The notes beneath the pieces were generated by a model, which worked only from the letters and a program-made list of their open reading frames with translations, did not search any database and was not told the DNA's origin. Of a DNA stretch of 64,000 nucleotides, positions 19,236 to 28,402 are shown piece by piece (the stretch's first letter is position 1; each line of letters begins with the position of its first letter). The position numbers and the translations under genes are program-made. The DNA comes from Hyphomicrobiales bacterium (GTDB taxonomy: Bacteria > Pseudomonadota > Alphaproteobacteria > Rhizobiales > Beijerinckiaceae). The stretch covers positions 1,776,001 to 1,840,000 of the forward strand of contig CAKNFP010000001.1 of NCBI GenBank assembly GCA_930633525.1, given 5' to 3'.

Positions 19236-20795
19236 ATGAAGCCAAGACAGGGATGGGGGCTCACGGTCGCAGCGGCGATCGTCGGCCTGTGGGCACTGCC
19301 GGCATCAGCGGAGACCACGTTGAAGGTTCGTCCCTTCGGCGATCTCAAGACCATCGATCCGATCACGACATCGGACTATATGGTCCGCAATCACGGCTAC
19401 ATGGTCTACGACGTTCTCTTCGCGCAGAACGCCAAGGGTGAGATCGTGCCGCAAATGGCTGCGAGCTACGATCGCTCGCAGGACGGCCTCACCTGGACCT
19501 TCGTATTGCGCGATGGGCTCAAGTTCAGCGACGGCGCGCCCGTCACGGCAGCTGATGTGGTCGCCTCGCTCAAGCGCTGGGGCGAGCGTGATGGTCTCGG
19601 CCAGCAGCTCATGGCGAATACAGCGAGTCTGGAGGCCGTCGATCCCAAGACGGTCAAGCTGACACTCAAGAACAAATGGGGGTTGGTGCTGGAAGCGCTC
19701 GGCAAGCCGAGCTCCAACGTTCCCTTCATCATGCCGGAACGCATCGCCAAGACCCCGTCCAACGAGAATATCAAGGATCCGGTCGGCTCTGGCCCCTTCG
19801 TCATGAAGCTTGACGAATGGGCACCCGGTTCGAAGGTGGTTTACGTGAAATCCCCGACCTATAGCCCGCGTGGCGAAGCGGCCGATGGTCTGGCCGGAGG
19901 CAAGCCGGTGAAGGTCGATCGCGTGGAATGGCAGATCATTCCCGATGCCCAGACGGCCCTGAACGCGCTGCAGGCGGGCGAGATCGATATCTTCGAGGAA
20001 GTTCCGCCGGACATGATTCCCCTTGTGAAGGGCAATGCGGATGTGGGCGTCGCCAAGCTCGCGGCCCTGCAGGGCGTGATGCGTTTCAACCAGTCACAGC
20101 CGCCTTTCAACAATGCCAAGCTGCGGCAGGCGATCCTGACGCTCGTGGACCAGGATCCGGCCCTGCGCGCCTATGTCGATGATCCCAGCCTCTATACCAA
20201 TTGTCCCTCTTTCTACATGTGCGATTCGCCGTATTTCACGAAGGCCGGATGGCCGAAGCCCGATGTGGAAAAGGCCAAGCAACTGGTGAAGGAAAGCGGC
20301 TACGACGGCACGCCGATCGTGCTTCTGGATGCGACCGAAACAGCCCTTCATCCTGCGAGCCTCGTGGTGGCACAGGCCATGCGCGACATCGGCCTCAAGG
20401 TTGACTACCAGGCGATGGATTGGGGCACCCTGTCGAGCCGTCGTACGAGCAAGAACCCGGTCGGACAGGGTGGCTGGTCGATCTTCCTGTCAGGGCCCGC
20501 GGCGCCTGACATGAGCGAGCCGGTCGGCCATATGGCGCTGCGCTCGAACTGCGAGAAAGCTTGGTTCGGCTGGCCTTGCGACGATGAGATCGAGAAGCTT
20601 CGCGCCGATTTCACGACGGCGCCCGATCTCGCGGCGCGAAAGAACATTGCCGAGAAGATCCAGATTCGCGCCGTCGAGACGGTGCCTTATGTGCCCGTCG
20701 GACAGTTTTTTCTGGTTCGCGGCGTTCGCAAGAATGTCGATGGGCTCCTGGCCGCCGGCGTTCCCGTCTACTGGAATGTGAGCAAGGGTCAGTAA
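19236..20795 (+). CDS. ABC transporter substrate-binding protein, family 5 (oligopeptide/nickel-type)
   Basis: This 519-aa periplasmic protein has a Sec signal peptide of about 26 residues ending ASA. Family-5 landmarks include FADSLKTIDP-like GDLKTIDPITTSD, the MAASYDRSQDGLTWTFVLRDGLKFSDG block and VGSGPFVMKLDEW. It lies 130 bp after the DppC-type gene, with AAGGGGAG before the ATG, and is followed by a strong terminator. Together with the two permeases it forms an uptake system without its own ATPase. The nearby amidase suggests an amide or peptide-like ligand. Confidence 0.95.
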   Translation: MKPRQGWGLTVAAAIVGLWALPASAETTLKVRPFGDLKTIDPITTSDYMVRNHGYMVYDVLFAQNAKGEIVPQMAASYDRSQDGLTWTFVLRDGLKFSDGAPVTAADVVASLKRWGERDGLGQQLMANTASLEAVDPKTVKLTLKNKWGLVLEALGKPSSNVPFIMPERIAKTPSNENIKDPVGSGPFVMKLDEWAPGSKVVYVKSPTYSPRGEAADGLAGGKPVKVDRVEWQIIPDAQTALNALQAGEIDIFEEVPPDMIPLVKGNADVGVAKLAALQGVMRFNQSQPPFNNAKLRQAILTLVDQDPALRAYVDDPSLYTNCPSFYMCDSPYFTKAGWPKPDVEKAKQLVKESGYDGTPIVLLDATETALHPASLVVAQAMRDIGLKVDYQAMDWGTLSSRRTSKNPVGQGGWSIFLSGPAAPDMSEPVGHMALRSNCEKAWFGWPCDDEIEKLRADFTTAPDLAARKNIAEKIQIRAVETVPYVPVGQFFLVRGVRKNVDGLLAAGVPVYWNVSKGQ

Positions 20796-20853
20796 TTCTT
20801 ATAAAAAGATCTGAAAGCGCAGGGGGTTAGTGCAAGGTCTTCATGATGGGGGG

Positions 20854-20900
20854 AGTGTGCCGGTGCTGCTCTAGGGTAGCTGCCGGCACACTGCTTTTTT
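20854..20900 (+). terminator. Intrinsic terminator of the DppB-DppC-binding protein operon
   Basis: A perfect 10-bp stem (20854-20863 with 20883-20892) and a structured 19-nt loop are followed by GCTTTTTT. It is about 60 nt past the binding protein stop. Confidence 0.9.
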
Positions 20901-20994
20901 GGATCCGTGATGGGCAAATCTGATCGTTGGTAGGGAAAAATTTGCCATCTCCGGCGCATCACTGTGATGACAACGCGATCACAGGGATTCGCTC

Positions 20995-21207
20995 ATGACG
21001 GTACTCCGCTTCCCCAATCGGCCCTCTCGGCGGACCTATGAGGAAGAGTTTCTTCGCCTCTGCGCCTTGCGCCGCGAGATTGATGCGCAGCTCGACCAGC
21101 TTGTCGAGATGGTGAGCGCATTGGGCGATGAGGAGAGCGATGGCGGCGGCCCGCTTGTCACCATGAGCGTGCCGGGCCGTGGCCGGCATGGACTTCGCGT
21201 GGTCTGA
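20995..21207 (+). CDS. Small protein of unknown function
   Basis: The 70-aa product has an Arg-rich beginning (VLRFPNRPSRRTYEEEF) and an amphipathic helix rich in Leu/Arg/Asp (ALRREIDAQLDQLVEMVSAL), then a Gly/Arg tail. AGGGA lies 8 nt before the ATG, which supports translation. It sits alone between a terminator and a convergent gene. No domain is recognised; a short coiled coil is possible. Confidence 0.55.
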   Translation: MTVLRFPNRPSRRTYEEEFLRLCALRREIDAQLDQLVEMVSALGDEESDGGGPLVTMSVPGRGRHGLRVV

Positions 21208-21340
21208 TTCGACGCGGGCTGATCAATACTCGCTCGCAATCGATCGTTGAGAGCGAGCCATCACCCGCAGTCCCCATGCCAATCGCCCATTCACAGGGAT
21301 GGGATGGGGGCTGCGGCAAGGCCCTGGGTTGGCGAGTGTT

Positions 21341-22657
21341 CTACAACCCGTACTGTTCGCGCGCGTATTCGCCGAGGCCTGCGGCATCCAGCCGGCTGAG
21401 AGGGGCGAGGAACGTGACCTGGATCACGCCCGGGGCGCGCCCGATCTCGATAGCGCCGTTGACCGTCGCGCGGTTGCGGATTTCCGGGACCGTCAGGCCA
21501 AGGAGATCCGCTGCGCGCTGGAGCCCGTTATCAATCGCGGCGTTCATGTTGGCCGCGGTGCCGATGACGGAGATCGGCGCCAGTTCCTCGATCGCACTCA
21601 CACCCCACTGGCTGGCGAGTTTCTGCGCCGCTGACTTCTCGGCGGGCGAGAGCGGCCGTGCCAATGGCGGTAGATCCTCCAGCAGCGGGAAGAGGACCGG
21701 CCCGTCGATGCGGTAGTTCTTCACCACCTCGACCTGCAGGGTAACGCTGCCCGCCACGTCCATCGTATGGCCGGCGATCTCGCCGTCGCCCTGGGCAGCA
21801 TGCATGTCGCCCATGTAAACACCGGCGCCCTTCACCTTCACCGGCGCGACCAGGATCGCGCCTGGGCGCACCGCGTCGATATCCATATGCCCGTCCGTCT
21901 TATGCGCGGCCAGCTGCTCCGCTGTCACCGCATAGGGATGGGGAGCGCCGACGAGAAAGGCGCCGAAATCGCCCGCATTGTGCGAATCCGGCAGGGCCAT
22001 CGACGGCGTTGTGCCGAGTTGGCCGAGGAACGGCCTGATGCGCACGGGTACTCCAGCCATGTCGGCCGGCGCGAAGGTGAGGATAGAGTGTTGCACCGAA
22101 TGATCGGGCAGGGCTGCATAGTGCTTGGCTTCATGGGCAATCTTGTCAGCGGCCGATCGCGGCATGGTCAGGCCGACGCCATGGGCATGGTCGAACACGA
22201 CGGTATAGCCGTGGACGATTTCGAAGGGTTTGACGGCATTGCCGCATTTGTCGCAGCGTACGGCGTCCTGACCAATGCCCTCAACGTGGGTCTCCGGCCA
22301 GATCTCGTCGCAGACCGGGCAGCGCGCCGCGACATAGGGATCGCCGAGGCAGAAGCCGTCAGGCGAGCTGTCATGGCCTGATGCGGTCGCGAGCGAGGTG
22401 ACGGTGATGTCGCGGATGCGGATCGCGACCGCGTCGCCCGGCTCCGCACCTTCGATATACACGGGTTGGGTCACTTCATGCCCGCCACGCAGCCGCGGCG
22501 TGATCATCGGGCCCCAGCACCCCGGCGCGGTATTGGCGATGATGGTTCCGCCATTCTCCAGCGGCCCGAGCATGGGCTCCTTCGGGTCAAGGACGCTGTT
22601 CGTAAAGCCCTGCACGATCACGCTGCGCTGGGTGGTTGCTGAATGTCCGTCCGTCAT
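21341..22657 (-). CDS. Acetamidase/formamidase family protein
   Basis: This 438-aa protein belongs to the FmdA/AmdA family, which hydrolyses formamide or short amides to ammonia and acid. Characteristic parts are GPLENGGTIIANTAPGCWGP, EPGDAVAIRIRDI, the conserved acidic GDMHAAQGDGEIAGHTMD (metal/substrate site) and GCSAI-like VSAIEELAPISVIG near the end. An insertion around residues 110-150 holds two CXXC pairs (CPVCDEIW, CDKCGNAV), a probable zinc ribbon that is not universal in the family. It is a single gene on the minus strand. Confidence 0.93.
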   Translation of the reverse strand: MTDGHSATTQRSVIVQGFTNSVLDPKEPMLGPLENGGTIIANTAPGCWGPMITPRLRGGHEVTQPVYIEGAEPGDAVAIRIRDITVTSLATASGHDSSPDGFCLGDPYVAARCPVCDEIWPETHVEGIGQDAVRCDKCGNAVKPFEIVHGYTVVFDHAHGVGLTMPRSAADKIAHEAKHYAALPDHSVQHSILTFAPADMAGVPVRIRPFLGQLGTTPSMALPDSHNAGDFGAFLVGAPHPYAVTAEQLAAHKTDGHMDIDAVRPGAILVAPVKVKGAGVYMGDMHAAQGDGEIAGHTMDVAGSVTLQVEVVKNYRIDGPVLFPLLEDLPPLARPLSPAEKSAAQKLASQWGVSAIEELAPISVIGTAANMNAAIDNGLQRAADLLGLTVPEIRNRATVNGAIEIGRAPGVIQVTFLAPLSRLDAAGLGEYAREQYGL

Positions 22658-22888
22658 GGCGCCACGGCCCTCCCTCTTTCATAGCTGCATAGGAGCCTAC
22701 CACACGGGTGGGTGCATTGATCTGAATCCGGCGGTAGTCGCAGGGCTTGATTTGTTCTTGATATGTTCTATGCTGCGCGCGGCGTTTCCGGATCGTCTCA
22801 GGGGCTCAAGCGTTTTGGCATGAGGTTCTCGCAGCTGGCCGTGAAACGTTGGATCGGGCTGCGGTTGTTGCGTAGGGGAGCGCCCGCC

Positions 22889-23485
22889 ATGCAATATCAT
22901 TTTGATTTCCTCCGGGATCTGCCGTGGCGGCCGAAGTTGCCCGAAAGGTTGTTTTTCTGCCTGTTCCCGGACCGTGGAGCCGCGACGAGGATCGCGCGCG
23001 TCAGTGCCGACTTTCGGCGTGAGAATGCTATCCAGGGAGACATTCTGAAACCAGCGCGCCTGCATGTCTCCCTGCACCACGTCGGCGACTACAAACGACT
23101 ACCCTCGCAGAAGGTTTATGCGTCGGAGCGTGCGGCTGGCGCCATTGCAGGGCAAACGTTCGAGGTCATCTTCTCGTCGGTGGGGAGTTTTCGGCCAGCA
23201 CCCGCGCGCGCCGGCCGGGAGCGCAAACATCCTCTGGTGCTGCTGGCGGAAGCCGACTCCCTCCAGCCTCTGCACAGGGCGCTCACCGAAGCCTTGCGGG
23301 GCCAGGGAGTGCGAGCGGCAGACAATTTCAAGCCGCATATGACGCTAGCTTACTGCCCGGAGCCTGTCCCCTTTCAGCCGATCGGTCCGATCCGTTTCAA
23401 GGCCGCCGCCTTCACCCTCATTCACAGCGAACGCGGACTTGAACGTTACCATGAGAAGGGCCGCTGGCCGCTTGGCGTCGCATGA
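22889..23485 (+). CDS. 2'-5' RNA ligase/cyclic phosphodiesterase family protein
   Basis: The 198-aa product is a LigT-like member of the 2H phosphoesterase superfamily. The two catalytic motifs are visible: LHVSLHHVG (H-x-S) at about residues 63-71 and FKPHMTLAY (H-x-T) at about 150-158. The N-terminus has RLFFCLFPD as the first strand. The ATG at 22889, with GGGGAG upstream, is chosen over an in-frame ATG at 22763 because the extra 42 residues look non-coding. The family acts on 2'-5' or cyclic RNA phosphate bonds; the cellular substrate here is unknown. Confidence 0.9.
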   Translation: MQYHFDFLRDLPWRPKLPERLFFCLFPDRGAATRIARVSADFRRENAIQGDILKPARLHVSLHHVGDYKRLPSQKVYASERAAGAIAGQTFEVIFSSVGSFRPAPARAGRERKHPLVLLAEADSLQPLHRALTEALRGQGVRAADNFKPHMTLAYCPEPVPFQPIGPIRFKAAAFTLIHSERGLERYHEKGRWPLGVA

Positions 23486-23645
23486 ACCTTGGCGATGCCG
23501 CTTGAACTGCGAAGAAGGGAACTTTCCAGCCGTGTCAGGCATCTCCATTTTTGACATCGGACAACTAAGTTGATATCAACATAATATGAAGTGTCGGGCC
23601 CACGCCCTTTTCAAACAATCACCATTCCATAAGGAGGATACGGAC

Positions 23646-23999
23646 ATGAAATACGTGGAAGGATTTGTCGGAGCCGTCCCAGCGGCGAACAAGGAGGCTT
23701 TCCGCAAACACGCTGCTGATGCGGTGCCCTTGTTCAAGGAATTCGGGGTGACGCGTGTCGTCGAATGCTGGGGCGATGACGTGCCGGATGGCAAGGTCAC
23801 GGATTTCCGCCGCGCCGTAAAGGCCGAGGAGGGAGAGGTCGTTATCTTCAGCTGGTTCGAATATCCGTCGAAGGAAGTGCGTGACGCGGCGCATGCCAAG
23901 ATGATGGCCGACCCGCGCATGAAGGAGATGGGCGCCACCATGCCTTTTGACGGAAAGCGCATGATCTTTGGCGGCTTCGCGCCAATCGTGGACATGTAG
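23646..23999 (+). CDS. DUF1428 domain-containing protein
   Basis: This 117-aa protein matches the DUF1428 family from end to end: YVEGFVGAVPAANKEAFRKHA, WGDDVPDGKVTDFRRAVKA, EGEVVIFSWFEYPSKEVRDA, MPFDGKRMIFGGFAPIVD. The fold is a dimeric alpha/beta barrel of the ABM/EthD kind and the function is not established. AAGGAGG lies 8 nt before the ATG, a very strong site that fixes the start and suggests high expression. It is a single gene, convergent with the ketopantoate reductase-like gene. Confidence 0.95.
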   Translation: MKYVEGFVGAVPAANKEAFRKHAADAVPLFKEFGVTRVVECWGDDVPDGKVTDFRRAVKAEEGEVVIFSWFEYPSKEVRDAAHAKMMADPRMKEMGATMPFDGKRMIFGGFAPIVDM

Positions 24000-24111
24000 G
24001 GACGCGAGTGTTCTGCAGCGCCTGGCGCTGGACAATTCGTCCAGATTTGCGACTGCGGTCGGAGCCGACGCTCTGTCGTTCCGATCACTCGTATATCCGG
24101 CCGTCGCGGCC

Positions 24112-25119
24112 TCACGCAGGAGCTTTGGGCTTTGTCCCGACGATCATCGCATGGTTGAGCCCGCGCAGCAGTGCGAGCACAATCTTGAGGGTCGGGGCCG
24201 CCACGCCGACTTCATCGGCGAACAGCGCGGGTTGGCCGAGTTGGCTCTCGACCTCCATCGGCCGGCCCTGCAGCAGGTCCTGCAGCATTGAGGGGCGGGC
24301 GGCCGCAAGGGCCTGGGCTCGCGGTCCCTGGCCCCTCTCGGCCGCTTCGGCGCTGATGTCGTAGCCCTGTGTGTCCGCGATGGCGACGAGCTCGGCCATG
24401 ATTGCCTGGCCAACCGCGTCGAGTTCGGGAAAAGCGCTGCGTTCAGCGCCGACGAGGCGTGTCAGCGCGGCGAGCGGTCCGTTGGAGGCATTGCGGAGAA
24501 GCTTCGCCCAGACATCGCGGCGGATATCCCGCGAGCGGATAGCGTCGATGCCGGCCGATTGCAGAAGCGCCAGGCTGCCTTCGAGGCGAGGGCTTGCGCT
24601 GCCGTCCGGCTCGCCCAGTAGGAAGTGATTGCTGTTGCTGGCATTCTCGACGATGCCCGGCGCGACGATCTCGTTCGGCGACTGGACGATCACGCCGATC
24701 GCGCGTTCCGCGCCGACCTCCTTCCAGAGCACGCCATCGGGGTCGATGAGCGGAAGGGGCCCGGCCTTTCCGGGCATTCCGTAGTTCCACCACCATGGAA
24801 TGCCGTTGAGGCAGAAGAGCGCGACCCCGTCCGGCGCGATGAGCCGGCCGAGTGCCGCGGCAGCCGGCGGCAGGCTGTGGGACTTCAATCCGACGATCAC
24901 GATGTCCTGCGGCGGCAGGCTGCCGGGATCGTCGGTCGCTGTCGAGACGGGGACAGTGAAGCTCTCCTCCACGCCACGCAGCGTCAGGCCGTTATCCCGC
25001 AGGGCCGCGAGATGGGCGCCACGCGCGACGAGTGAAACATCCGCCCTGCCAGAGCGGAGGAGCTTGGCGGCGAGGTGGCTGCCCACGGCGCCCGCCCCGA
25101 AAACACATAGCCTCGTCAT
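24112..25119 (-). CDS. 2-dehydropantoate 2-reductase (ApbA/PanE) family oxidoreductase
   Basis: The 335-aa NADP-dependent enzyme opens with the Rossmann motif LCVFGAGAVGSHLAAKL, followed by VSLVARGAHLAALRDNGL. The catalytic region has the family Lys in WAKLLRNASNGPLAAL, with the usual N/S-rich helix, and a C-terminal dimer domain (RPSMLQDLLQGRPMEVE). Housekeeping PanE makes pantoate, but many paralogues act on other 2-oxo acids. Its place 30 bp after an SfnB-like monooxygenase in a putative sulfur-scavenging arm suggests a specialised oxo-acid or hydroxy-acid substrate. The ATG at 25119 is used; an in-frame TTG lies 24 bp upstream. Confidence 0.9.
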   Translation of the reverse strand: MTRLCVFGAGAVGSHLAAKLLRSGRADVSLVARGAHLAALRDNGLTLRGVEESFTVPVSTATDDPGSLPPQDIVIVGLKSHSLPPAAAALGRLIAPDGVALFCLNGIPWWWNYGMPGKAGPLPLIDPDGVLWKEVGAERAIGVIVQSPNEIVAPGIVENASNSNHFLLGEPDGSASPRLEGSLALLQSAGIDAIRSRDIRRDVWAKLLRNASNGPLAALTRLVGAERSAFPELDAVGQAIMAELVAIADTQGYDISAEAAERGQGPRAQALAAARPSMLQDLLQGRPMEVESQLGQPALFADEVGVAAPTLKIVLALLRGLNHAMIVGTKPKAPA

Positions 25120-25152
25120 CCGCGCTACTCCCACCGGCTTCAAGAGCGGCGA

Positions 25153-26376
25153 TCATATCTTGGTGTTGATGGGAGGCAACGCGCCATTAAGGTAGAAATT
25201 GCCGACCGCGCGCGCCTTGTAGGCAACCGGATCGTGGGTGGTGTGGGTGCGCGCGTTTCGCCAATGCCGGTCGAGATTGCGCTGGCGCGACGTGGCGGAG
25301 GCGCCGCCGATACGGAAGATCATCTCGCTGACTTTGATAGAAGCTTCGCTCGACATGTATTTGGCTTCGGCGACGGCGATGGAGGCCTCGCCAAGCAGTC
25401 TGTCGGCGTCCCGTCCGCCGTAGAAGGCCTCGACAGCCCGATCCAGCAGCGCCGCGCCGCGCTCCACCAGGGCCACAGCCGCATGGGTCTGGATCGCCAT
25501 CTCGCCGACCGTGTGCAGCACGTAAGGATCGTCCGCGGCGCGTTCCACGCCGGCCTCGGGGAGAGGACGGGCGCCGTCGCGGCCATAACGGATACCATCG
25601 TCGAGCGCGGCCAGCGCGATGCCCGCATCGAGCGCCGCATGCATCAGCTGGGCATAGGCACCCTCGTAGGTGCGGCGCTGGCCATAGGCGGGGATCGGCA
25701 TGATCTCGTCGGGATCGAGCCGCACATTATCGAAGATCGCGCTGCCGCTCGCCGTGGTGCGCTGGCCCATCCCGTCCCAGTCGTCGGTGACGGTGACACC
25801 CTCACGATCGGTCGGGATGATGACCGCCGCGCGGCTGTCGTCGCCGAGATGGGAGGTCACCAGCACGTAGTCCGCGAAGAGCGTGCCGGTCGCGTAATAT
25901 TTGCGCCCGTCGAGGCGGTAGACGCCGTCGTCGCGCGTCACGCGGGTCGTCATGTCGCCGATGCGCTTGCCGCCACGCTCCGCCGCGGCATTGCCGGTGA
26001 ACAGACGGCCGTCCAGCACGAGGCCGAAGTAGCGGCGCTTCTGGGCTTCGCTGCCGTAGATCCGGATCTTCTCCACATTGGGAAAGACGGGCGCGGCCGC
26101 CTGGGCGACATTGGGGTCGCCCTTGGCGAGGTTGAGAATGATGCGGGCGTAGTCGACCATCGACACCTCCGGCCCGCCGTATTCCGCCGGCACGCGGGCA
26201 GCGAGCAGGCCAGAGGCTGCCAGCTCGCGAATTTCCGCGAAGGGCAGGCGGCGTTCGCTGTCGCGCGCGGCCGCCCCGGCCGCGAGTTTCTCGCCGAAAG
26301 CGGCCGACAGCGCGACGAGCGCCTGGCCATCGTGAGGGCTTGATGAGGGGATGCGGGCCAGGGATGGCTGCGCCAT
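25153..26376 (-). CDS. SfnB/DszC-like acyl-CoA dehydrogenase-fold flavin monooxygenase
   Basis: The 407-aa product has the acyl-CoA dehydrogenase fold as used by SfnB and DszC: N-terminal helices with PAEYGGPEVSMVDYARI, a middle beta domain (GNAAAERGGKRIGDM, DGRKYYATGTLFADYVLV, DDWDGMGQRTTASG) and a C-terminal helical domain ending RQRNLDRHWRNARTHTTHDP. In this subgroup FMNH2 supplied by a reductase allows oxygenation of sulfur compounds. It is related to the 32895-34190 gene of the opposite arm. The ATG at 26376 has a weak AGGAC upstream. Confidence 0.92.
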   Translation of the reverse strand: MAQPSLARIPSSSPHDGQALVALSAAFGEKLAAGAAARDSERRLPFAEIRELAASGLLAARVPAEYGGPEVSMVDYARIILNLAKGDPNVAQAAAPVFPNVEKIRIYGSEAQKRRYFGLVLDGRLFTGNAAAERGGKRIGDMTTRVTRDDGVYRLDGRKYYATGTLFADYVLVTSHLGDDSRAAVIIPTDREGVTVTDDWDGMGQRTTASGSAIFDNVRLDPDEIMPIPAYGQRRTYEGAYAQLMHAALDAGIALAALDDGIRYGRDGARPLPEAGVERAADDPYVLHTVGEMAIQTHAAVALVERGAALLDRAVEAFYGGRDADRLLGEASIAVAEAKYMSSEASIKVSEMIFRIGGASATSRQRNLDRHWRNARTHTTHDPVAYKARAVGNFYLNGALPPINTKI

Positions 26377-26407
26377 TGGTGCTGTCCTGTTCAATCGGTC
26401 ACGGCTC

Positions 26408-26434
26408 GGACGCCGGCGTAACAGGCCGGCGTCC
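26408..26434 (-). promoter_or_regulatory. Perfect 10-bp intercistronic stem-loop
   Basis: The arms 26408-26417 and 26425-26434 pair perfectly around a 7-nt loop, between the binding protein gene and the SfnB-like gene. No T-run follows on the minus strand, so it probably stabilises the binding protein mRNA instead of ending transcription. Confidence 0.6.
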
Positions 26435-26462
26435 TTACCGGATCAGGCGAGGGGTGGCCGCT

Positions 26463-28139
26463 TCAGCGCTCCAGCCAGACGTTCTTGAGGGACGAGATCG
26501 CGCCGTCCGGTGTTGTGTTCACGCCATGCACCTTCTTGTTGTAGAAGGTGAAATGCTGCATCTCGAACAGCGGCACGAGCGGCAGGTCCGATGTCACTGC
26601 CCGTTGCAGGTCATGAAACAGCTTCACGCGTTTCTCGGGATCACCCTCGATGCGGATCGCCTCGATGATGCGGTCCGTTGTCGGGCTCGCATAGCTCGAC
26701 GCATTGACATAGGGCACACCCGGCGCCTGCGCCTTCGACCAATACAGGCGGAACAGCCCCATCTGCGGATCGATCAAGGGTGAGATCTGCAACAGGTTGA
26801 GATCGTAATCGTAGTCTTTGTAGACCTTCTTCAAATAGGACGGATCATCGAGGTTGTTGAGCTTGAGATTGATGCCGACGCGCTTCAGGCTTTGGCGGAT
26901 ATATTCGGCGGAATTTGCCGTCACATCGCCGACTGACGTGAAGTCGATATTGATGTCGAAGCGCGAGCCGTCCGCCTTGCGCGGATAGCCTGCTTCGTCG
27001 AGCAGTTTCTCCGCGGCTGCCGGATCGAAGTCGTACTGTTGGACATCCGGCGTATAGTAGGTCTTGACGCTGGACGGGATGGGGCCGGTGGAGGGCTTGC
27101 CGAGCCCATACCACACCGTGTCGATCAGCCCCTGCTTGTTGATGGCGCGGGCGATGGCCTGGCGGACCTTCACATTGGCGAGAACGGGCTTCCGCAGGTT
27201 GTAGTCCAGCAGATAGAACTGTGAGTGATAATCGTAGCCGCGCGTCTCGAAGCGTAGATTGGGATCCTTGCGCAGGCGCGCGACATCGCCGAAGGGCACG
27301 GCATCATAAGGCGCAAACAGTAATTCACCCGTCTCCAGGGCGGCCGCGCGGCTCGCTGTATCCGGAATGACCTTGAAGATCACACGGTCGAGGTAAGGCT
27401 TGCCTTCATCCCAGTAGTCTGGGTTGCGCTCAAGCTCGATATACTGGCCCTTCTTCCAATCCTTGAAGCGGAATGGGCCCGTGCCTATCGGTTTGGCATT
27501 GGCGGGATTGGTCGGGATGGCCGAGCCTGCGAAGATATGCTTTGGAATGATCTGCGATTCTGCAGAATTCAAGGCGTTCAAGATAACAAGAGCGGGCGTC
27601 TCGAGGCGGAATACTGCCGTATGTTTGTCAGGCGTCTCGACATCCCGGAGGGCGGCGAAGGTGATCCTGCCGCGCGTATGGGTTTTCTTCCAGGCCTCAA
27701 GCGCGCTGAACTTCACGTCCTCCGACGTAAATTCTTCGCCATCATGCCATTTCACGCCCTTGCGCAGGTGGAAGGTGATTGACTTGCCATCCGGCGCTAC
27801 CTCCCAGCTCTCAGCAAGGCTCGGCTGCGGCGCCAGGTTTTCATCGTAGCGGAGAAGGCCGTCGAAGATATTCGTCGACAGCACCGCGTTCGCATATTGA
27901 TTATTGAACACCGTCGTCAGCACGGATGGCTGCGGCTCGATTGCCGCGATCAGCGTGCCACCGCGCACCGGCGTACGGACCGGGCTCTCCTGTGCCGCTG
28001 ACGTTGCCGATCCAATTGCAGCCAGACCGAGCGATAGCGAGAGACAGGCGAGCGCGCTCCGCAGGTGCCGGATCAAGTGGCGTCGGTTGCGGGGCGGGTG
28101 GCCGATGGGGAGGCGGATGCCGCCAATTCTCGCGGACAT
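26463..28139 (-). CDS. ABC transporter substrate-binding protein, family 5 (paralogue A)
   Basis: This 558-aa periplasmic protein has a basic N-terminus and a hydrophobic signal core (ALACLSLSLGLAAIGSATSA, about residues 29-48). Family-5 landmarks are LRYDENLAPQPSLAESWEV, ITFHLRKGVKWHDGEEFTSEDVKF and IGTGPFRFKDWKKGQYIELE. It is clearly paralogous to the divergent 28403-30031 protein across most of its length. The ATG at 28139 has AAGGA 7 nt upstream; the open frame goes on upstream but overlaps the divergent promoter region. It is the first gene of the minus arm, followed by the SfnB-like and reductase-like genes. It probably delivers a second ligand to the permeases of the plus arm. Confidence 0.93.
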   Translation of the reverse strand: MSARIGGIRLPIGHPPRNRRHLIRHLRSALACLSLSLGLAAIGSATSAAQESPVRTPVRGGTLIAAIEPQPSVLTTVFNNQYANAVLSTNIFDGLLRYDENLAPQPSLAESWEVAPDGKSITFHLRKGVKWHDGEEFTSEDVKFSALEAWKKTHTRGRITFAALRDVETPDKHTAVFRLETPALVILNALNSAESQIIPKHIFAGSAIPTNPANAKPIGTGPFRFKDWKKGQYIELERNPDYWDEGKPYLDRVIFKVIPDTASRAAALETGELLFAPYDAVPFGDVARLRKDPNLRFETRGYDYHSQFYLLDYNLRKPVLANVKVRQAIARAINKQGLIDTVWYGLGKPSTGPIPSSVKTYYTPDVQQYDFDPAAAEKLLDEAGYPRKADGSRFDINIDFTSVGDVTANSAEYIRQSLKRVGINLKLNNLDDPSYLKKVYKDYDYDLNLLQISPLIDPQMGLFRLYWSKAQAPGVPYVNASSYASPTTDRIIEAIRIEGDPEKRVKLFHDLQRAVTSDLPLVPLFEMQHFTFYNKKVHGVNTTPDGAISSLKNVWLER

Positions 28140-28253
28140 GGTCGTTCCTTGTAAAATTTCCTGGAAAACAATGAGTTGTGGTCGAGGAGCGCGCCGCGCG
28201 AGGCGCCGCAGCAGGTCCGGACGATTTGAAGTTCGCATGGCCTGATTTTTTTG

Positions 28254-28270
28254 TCTATAAAATCTATAGA
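28254..28270. promoter_or_regulatory. 17-bp palindrome in the divergent promoter of the two binding protein genes
   Basis: TCTATA and TATAGA flank the 5-bp spacer AAATC, within an AT-rich island (28240-28300) in otherwise GC-rich DNA. The geometry suits a dimeric regulator, for instance a LysR- or FCD/GntR-type factor. It lies about 115 bp from the 28139 start and 135 bp from the 28403 start. Confidence 0.5.
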
Positions 28271-28402
28271 AAAAATGAAAATATGTGATATTGATGAATC
28301 CTGGCTGCGGCCCGGTGCTGCCGCCAGCACCCCTTTCAATCGCAATTATCCGCTCGCGTGCCGCGAGCGGCGTCCACGGCTCGCCAATCGCCGGAGGTTC
28401 AC

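Noticed and set aside
25234..26343. Long plus-strand frame opposite the SfnB-like gene
   Set aside because: It is antisense to a protein with clear acyl-CoA dehydrogenase-fold motifs.
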